Part shown: one piece after another, positions 59,764 through 64,000 of the stretch
How the letters are laid out: every line of letters starts with the position of its first letter
How positions within the stretch are numbered: the stretch's first letter is position 1
From: Virgisporangium aliadipatigenens
Lineage (GTDB): Bacteria; Actinomycetota; Actinomycetes; Mycobacteriales; Micromonosporaceae
NCBI RefSeq assembly: GCF_016863615.1
Contig: NZ_BOPF01000030.1
Location: forward strand, 62,001-126,000
DNA length: 64,000 bases
Reading direction: 5' to 3'
The notes under the pieces: generated by a model
Databases searched by the model: none
Told to the model about the DNA's origin: nothing
Seen by the model: the letters and a program-made list of their open reading frames with translations, nothing else
Made by a program: the position numbers and the translations under genes

Positions 59764-59982
59764 CTACTCGTGGTCCGGGCCGACCCAGAACAGGCCGCGC
59801 TCATTCAGGTCGGCGTCGTACTCCAGCACGACACTCCACCCGGCACGCTCGTCTGGTGCGTCAATGCCCAGCGAGCGTGCGTAGGCGGTCAGCGCTTTGG
59901 TCCCGAGGACGTCGAGCTGCCGGTGGAGGTCAGCCAGCGTTGCCGGGTCTGCTTGGACCGGGTACTCGTCAACGTGGGTCAT
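59764..59982 (-). CDS. Small protein overlapping the deaminase gene, candidate immunity protein
   Basis: 72 residues, acidic (ATLADLHRQLDVLGTKALTA, YARSLGIDAPDERAGWSVVL, EYDADLNERGLFWVGPDHE). It starts 14 nt inside the end of the DddA-like deaminase gene, the usual position of an immunity gene, and its acidity suits binding a basic toxin. I do not recognise the family; it is shorter than known immunity proteins of this class, so the role is inferred from position. Confidence 0.55.
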   Translation of the reverse strand: MTHVDEYPVQADPATLADLHRQLDVLGTKALTAYARSLGIDAPDERAGWSVVLEYDADLNERGLFWVGPDHE

Positions 59983-60934
59983 CGGTGGCTAGTCCTTCGC
60001 CTGTTCCTGGGTAGTCCCATACTCGCACGGTGCTGTTGGGCAGTACCTGAAACACCGTCAGCCGCGAGCCGACCGGCAGCGTCGCTTCGACGTTCTCGTC
60101 GCATCCGTCGTCGCCGGGACACGGCTTCATGTTGGTGTAGATCACGGCCTGGCGGATTCCGTGGCGGCGCATGTAGGCGGTGGCGTTGGACTCCACGTGC
60201 CAGGTGAACTTCATCGACCGGTACGGCTCGACCAGGTCCCCATGCGCGCCGGTGTCGCCGGGGCCGACGATCGGCGTCAGCGGGTTGCCGTCCATGTCAT
60301 ACAGCTGGCCGGCGGCAACGCCGCGGCCGACGTGCGGCAGCATCCGCTCGATCGCTGTGCGGTCCGGCCGGGGACGCACGAACACGACCGGCTCGGCGTC
60401 GGGGTTCCCACCGCTGGATGAGCCGCCGGCTGCGCGCGCTTCCTCGAGCGCGTCGGCGACGAGCTGCTGCACGACGGTACACCGTTCGCCGACCGCCTGA
60501 ACGACGGTTCGTATACCTTGGAGCTGGGCCAGCATCGGGCCGGGCTGCCCGCCGCGCAGGGTCGCGGCGGCGAGCTGCTGTACCTCGCGGAGCCGCCCGA
60601 GGGCGCGCCCGATGCCGAGGTGGAGCTCGCGCAACGGTTCGACGGTCGGGGAGAGGACGTCGATCGTCTGCTGCGGGGTCGGCTGCTGCGGCGCGGCTGT
60701 CACCGTCTCGCGGATGTTGCCAACAGCGGCGATCACTGGAATGAGATGTCCGCGTACGTCGCCGACGCCTTGCCGGACCCGGCTCATCGCCTGCGCGATC
60801 CCCGTGAAGCCAGCGCGGGCCATGCGTGCTGCGACGTCGCCCGCAACGCGGTCCGCGGCAGCAGAAATCTCCGTAGCCCGCCGCAGGCCGGTCCCCATCG
60901 CCTCCAGGCCATCGTCAACGTCCGTCAGCGACAT
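59969..60934 (-). CDS. DddA-like (SCP1.201-type) cytidine deaminase toxin candidate
   Basis: 321 residues. The N-terminal 170 residues are helical with a leading segment like ESX/WXG-type export partners (DDGLEAMGTGLRRATEISAA, VQQLAAATLRGG). A glycine-serine linker follows, then a C-terminal toxin domain from about 225. It has HVE at 246-248 (FTWHVESNATAYMRRHGIRQ), the catalytic zinc histidine and acid, and PCPGDDGC at 271-278 with the two zinc cysteines, then ATLPVGSRLTV. This is the SCP1.201/DddA deaminase pattern; DddA edits cytosines in double-stranded DNA. ATG 60934 follows GGGGAG. Activity on DNA is inferred, not shown. Confidence 0.75.
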   Translation of the reverse strand: MSLTDVDDGLEAMGTGLRRATEISAAADRVAGDVAARMARAGFTGIAQAMSRVRQGVGDVRGHLIPVIAAVGNIRETVTAAPQQPTPQQTIDVLSPTVEPLRELHLGIGRALGRLREVQQLAAATLRGGQPGPMLAQLQGIRTVVQAVGERCTVVQQLVADALEEARAAGGSSSGGNPDAEPVVFVRPRPDRTAIERMLPHVGRGVAAGQLYDMDGNPLTPIVGPGDTGAHGDLVEPYRSMKFTWHVESNATAYMRRHGIRQAVIYTNMKPCPGDDGCDENVEATLPVGSRLTVFQVLPNSTVRVWDYPGTGEGLATDDPR

Positions 60935-61147
60935 CGGCTCCCCACAGGTGGACGCTCGACGTGGGCGCAGCGTAGGTACCGCCCGTCGCCGCCGGCAATA
61001 TGCCGGCAGCACGGGAAGGTACGGCGCAACTCCGGTCCATGTTGAGGTCGCGCCGCCAGTGCCAGCACCGAGGCCGTGGCGCTGACACCGTCCCGAGCGC
61101 GGTCAGGGGATCGCCCTGCAGGCCGATGCGCTCCGGGGACGTTCGGA

Positions 61148-61807
61148 CTATCCCGGCAGAAACAGCGCGGCCTCGGCTTTGGCGCGGCCAGTGGTGTACG
61201 TCAGTAGATCGCCGAGCCTCGGCTCCAGGTACGGCGAAACGACGGCGGCGAAGCGTTCGTAGTTGCACATCCGCTGGGCGAGATCGGGTCTGTCGCGCCA
61301 CGCGGTCGTCGGGTCACCGCCCTTGTCCCGAATCCGCGCACCCTTCTGCAGAACGGTGCCGAGAGTGAGGATCTGGTCGGCTGCGCTCACGAACAGGGTG
61401 CCAAGATGCGCATACAGCAGTTCGGGTCCGACCGGGCGGCCGTCGGTGTGCTCGTCGCGCAGCTCCCGCAGGATCCGCATGGTGTCTTCCCCGAAATGTC
61501 CTTCGAGTTCGTTGGTGAACTCGTCGAAGTCGCCTACGAGGCGTGCGGCGTCATGCAGGAGCGCCACGACGATCAGGTACGGCGGGAGCCGGTCAACGTG
61601 CTTACGCAACACGGACGCGAGCTGGATGACGTGACCGAGCGCGGGGCTGCCGTCGAGGTGGATGTCGATGGACCACGACTGCGCGAGGGCGAGCGCATCC
61701 CGTACCAGCGGTTCGTTGGGCAGGATTCCCGCGAACCGCGACTTCTCGCCTCGCTGGGGAGGCGTCGGGCGGGATCGCTTCCCGTGGCGTGGTGTCGGCG
61801 CCGGCAT
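61148..61807 (-). CDS. HD-domain metal-dependent hydrolase
   Basis: 219 residues. The HD-type motif is present: H58 in LGHVIQLASVLRKHV, then the HD pair in YLIVVALLHDAARLVGDFDE, with later helices (FGEDTMRILRELRDEHTDG). HD hydrolases cleave phosphate esters, often of nucleotides. The first 25 residues are basic and disordered. It lies between the deaminase gene and the kinase/cupin operon, in the same direction as both. Substrate unknown. Confidence 0.75.
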   Translation of the reverse strand: MPAPTPRHGKRSRPTPPQRGEKSRFAGILPNEPLVRDALALAQSWSIDIHLDGSPALGHVIQLASVLRKHVDRLPPYLIVVALLHDAARLVGDFDEFTNELEGHFGEDTMRILRELRDEHTDGRPVGPELLYAHLGTLFVSAADQILTLGTVLQKGARIRDKGGDPTTAWRDRPDLAQRMCNYERFAAVVSPYLEPRLGDLLTYTTGRAKAEAALFLPG

Positions 61808-61985
61808 GGGTTCCTCCGTTCAGGTCCGCAGTTGAGGTGCGGTGACAGGCATCCCGGGGCATGAACGATGGTTGCCCGTCACCGCAGCGCGCACAGGCGC
61901 GCTCCTCCCCGCCGATCGGGCATCGAGCGAGGAAGTCTGAAAAGGGGTGCGGAAGACCGCTGACGAACCGTTCGTACGGGGCGAG

Positions 61986-63542
61986 TTACCGGAGGACCCC
62001 GTGTTGGTGGAGTCGTTGCACGCATGCGGATGCCTGCTGCGGGTTCATGCGTTTGCGGGCGGCGTCGGCAGGGTCTTCGTTCGCGGCGCCGTATTGCCAC
62101 CACGCTTTGCCGGTGTGGCGGTCGGTGACCACGAAGCGGTCTTTGACGGCGGGTCCGCGAACGATGAGGGAGACGGTGTAGGGCTCGGCTTCCACGGAGT
62201 GGATCATGCTGTGGTGCAGGGTGTAGGTGTCGCCGGGCTCTTCGGTGCGGATCATCCGTGGTGTGAGGTCGGCGGGGTTGATGGTGTCGCCGAGGTGTTC
62301 GTCAGTGCCGTAGAGGGTGTGGGTGTAGCTGCCGGACAGGATGCGGCTGGCGTAGGTCCAGCGGTGGTTGTGGGGCCGGTCGAAATAGCCGGGCAGGAAG
62401 ACGTGCAGGCATAGCCGCCATCCGCTGGGGTCGTCGTGCAGGACGATCTTGTCGAGGATGTCGTAGTGCTCGCACAGCGCCAGCAGGTGCGGGTCGTTCA
62501 GCGCGCGGTCGGTGAGGGTGGCCAGGGTCGCGCGGTCCTCGTCGAGGGCAGTGAGGAGCTTGTCGGTGGTGGCGGCGACGGCCGCGAGGTTGTGCCAGTC
62601 GACGGCGGTGACGTCCGCGAACAGGGCTTCGACCATCGGGTCCTCCGTTTCAGGTAGTGACGAACTCGGCGGGCAGGCGGTTCGGGACGCCAGCCGCCGG
62701 GCCAGCGCAGTAGCGGTGCCGATGCGGCATCCGGCCTCGACGGCCTGTGTGGGTGCGGCGCCGGTGAGGATGGCGTGGACGTAGCCGGCCGAGAACGCGG
62801 CGCCGGCGCCGTGGGTGTGTCCGACGACCGCGGCTGGTGCGGCGATGTGGTGCGTGCCGGTGGAGGTGCGGGCGACGGCGCCGAGCCGGCCGACGGTGAC
62901 GATCGCCGTGTCGGTCCGCAGCCGCAGGTACAGCTCATTGGCCAGGCCGGGTGCCGCAGTGGCCTTGGCTTCGTCGAGGTTGGTTTGCACTGCGAGGATG
63001 TCGCCGCCTGCGCTCGCGGCGGCGATGTCGTCGGTGAGCGGGTCTCCGCCGAGGTTGAGCAGCAGCGGCACCTGCCCCGCCGCACGGATGGTTCGACGCG
63101 CCGCGGTGATGATGGCGCGGTAGCAGTCGATATAGACGCACCGGGCCTGGGTGAGCAGGTGCAGGTCGACCTGGAGCAGGTCGTCGGCGGCGTGGTGGAG
63201 TGAGGCGAACCAGGTGCGGGTGCCGTCGTCGCCGGCAATGACCGTGAGCTGCGGCGTGCGGCGCTCGGCCACCGCTGGAATCTCGTGGCGGATCCCGGCG
63301 ATAGCGAGTTGGTCGAGGACACGCCGCCCGGCCGTGTCGGTCCCGACCGGGTTGGCGACAAGCCCGGTGCGCAGGCCGAGCCCAGCGCCGACGCTCGCGA
63401 CGAGCGGCCCGTCACCGGCCATCGACCCGGCGGCCGCAACGATGACGGCGCCGCTGCCGACGGGCGGGTAGGCCGGCACGTGGTAGACCTGCGCGTCGGC
63501 GAGGTAGGAGAAGCAGACGAGGTCGAGCCGGTCGCTGCTCAT
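61986..63542 (-). CDS. PfkB-like kinase (changed catalytic motif) fused to a cupin-like domain
   Basis: 518 residues. N-terminal ribokinase/PfkB fold (1-290) with strand VTVGRLGAVARTSTG and the anion-hole motif GAGAAFSAGY at 245-254. The family has GAGDAF there, and the catalytic Asp is replaced by Ala248. The C-terminal half (about 300-518) is cupin-like with FDRPHNHRWTYASRILSG (H391, H393) and a later HHSMIHS pair (H443, H444, H448). The kinase half may therefore only bind a sugar or nucleoside, unless another residue replaces the Asp. It overlaps the Nudix gene (ATGA) and is probably co-expressed with it. Confidence 0.75.
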   Translation of the reverse strand: MSSDRLDLVCFSYLADAQVYHVPAYPPVGSGAVIVAAAGSMAGDGPLVASVGAGLGLRTGLVANPVGTDTAGRRVLDQLAIAGIRHEIPAVAERRTPQLTVIAGDDGTRTWFASLHHAADDLLQVDLHLLTQARCVYIDCYRAIITAARRTIRAAGQVPLLLNLGGDPLTDDIAAASAGGDILAVQTNLDEAKATAAPGLANELYLRLRTDTAIVTVGRLGAVARTSTGTHHIAAPAAVVGHTHGAGAAFSAGYVHAILTGAAPTQAVEAGCRIGTATALARRLASRTACPPSSSLPETEDPMVEALFADVTAVDWHNLAAVAATTDKLLTALDEDRATLATLTDRALNDPHLLALCEHYDILDKIVLHDDPSGWRLCLHVFLPGYFDRPHNHRWTYASRILSGSYTHTLYGTDEHLGDTINPADLTPRMIRTEEPGDTYTLHHSMIHSVEAEPYTVSLIVRGPAVKDRFVVTDRHTGKAWWQYGAANEDPADAARKRMNPQQASACVQRLHQHGVLR

Positions 63543-63982
63543 GACGCTGGTTCCGGCCAGCCGAGTTCGGAGTACGTCTCACCCTTCGGGTAGAGGTCGA
63601 GCGCGTGGCGGGCATACGGGATCGTCGGTGTCGGCAGCGCGGCGAGCGGGAACCAGGCCAGGTCGGCGCATTTGTGCGGCTCGGCGTTGACCGGCTCGCC
63701 GGACCAGCGGCTGGTTTCGAAGAAGAACGCGAGCCGCGCCGAGTCGGTGTGGTGGTGCACCACGTGCACCAGCCGCAGATCGGCCGGGTCGACGGTGATG
63801 CCCAGCTCTTCGACGGCTTCGCGGGCGGTGGCGGCGGTGGCCGGTTCGCCGTCCTCGCCGTGGCCGGAGGGCAGGTGCCAGTGCCCGTCGGCCCAGCCGG
63901 TGCCTTTGCGTAGGCCGAGCAGGATCTCATCGCCTCGGCGCAGGATCAGGTGGACGTCGACCTGGGCACGCTGATTCGGCAT
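63539..63982 (-). CDS. Nudix hydrolase
   Basis: 147 residues with a perfect Nudix box GHGEDGEPATAATA-REAVEELGI (G-x5-E-x7-REx2EExG-hydrophobic) from residue 41, in the usual fold (VDVHLILRRGDEILLGLRKG, HWHLPSGHGE). Nudix enzymes cleave nucleoside diphosphates linked to other groups. ATG 63982 has GAGG 6 nt upstream; an ATG four codons earlier is possible. The gene is complete; its operon continues leftward into the kinase/cupin gene. Confidence 0.9.
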   Translation of the reverse strand: MPNQRAQVDVHLILRRGDEILLGLRKGTGWADGHWHLPSGHGEDGEPATAATAREAVEELGITVDPADLRLVHVVHHHTDSARLAFFFETSRWSGEPVNAEPHKCADLAWFPLAALPTPTIPYARHALDLYPKGETYSELGWPEPAS

Positions 63983-64000
63983 TCGGTTCCTCATCTCAGG

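Overview
The window is very GC-rich DNA with GTG/TTG starts, 4-nt ATGA/GTGA gene overlaps, SARP-type BTAD regulators, L,D-transpeptidase lipoproteins and LexA boxes of the TCGAAC-N4-GTTCGA type. All of this fits a filamentous actinomycete (Micromonospora/Streptomyces-like). I cannot name the genus from the sequence alone.

Layout. (1) 1-5.9 kb is conserved chromosome: the tail of a disordered protein, a DUF1089-type glycolipid-binding protein, rpsT, two tandem L,D-transpeptidase lipoproteins and tRNA-Lys(CTT). (2) 5.9-21 kb, starting at the tRNA 3' end, is a patchwork. It holds a broken Tn3-family transposase, a LexA-boxed small gene with a frameshift, a three-gene ECF sigma/membrane anti-sigma operon, a decayed tyrosine recombinase, a 13-blade WD40 protein, an NB-ARC/TPR STAND ATPase and a serine resolvase. 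(3) 21.3-43.8 kb is the core of an integrative and conjugative element: integrase, excisionase, a DNA methyltransferase with a degenerate partner, then a long rightward operon with a type IV secretion apparatus (pilin-like, VirB6/TrbL-like, PrgI/VirB3-like, VirB4-like, VirD4/TraG-like, a replication-relaxation family protein and a transglycosylase/M23 hydrolase), followed by regulators, a DUF932 protein and many small zinc-ribbon proteins. (4) 44-48.5 kb carries a candidate conflict module. A nucleoside-phosphorylase-like protein ends in a RHIM-like motif (LQIGNGNVM), and the next gene encodes a 775-residue protein with one clear and two weaker RHIM-like motifs. (5) 49-64 kb holds further element functions: DUF2637 membrane protein, membrane-anchored LysM/BTAD and BTAD proteins, an Hsp70-like ATPase fused to membrane helices and a short GntR regulator. 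It also holds accessory genes: a second LexA-boxed small gene, a DddA-like deaminase toxin candidate with a small overlapping gene, an HD hydrolase, and a Nudix plus kinase/cupin operon that runs to the window end.

The genes fit a mobile island at tRNA-Lys that encodes its own excision, transfer and regulation and carries defence or competition cargo. Its right end is not in the window, and I found by eye no second copy of the tRNA 3' end. The integrase lies 15 kb inside the tRNA-side boundary, so nested insertions are possible. The features most worth testing are the RHIM/phosphorylase pair, the DddA-like toxin, the sigma operon with a possible NPCBM-like sensor, and the paired LexA-boxed genes.
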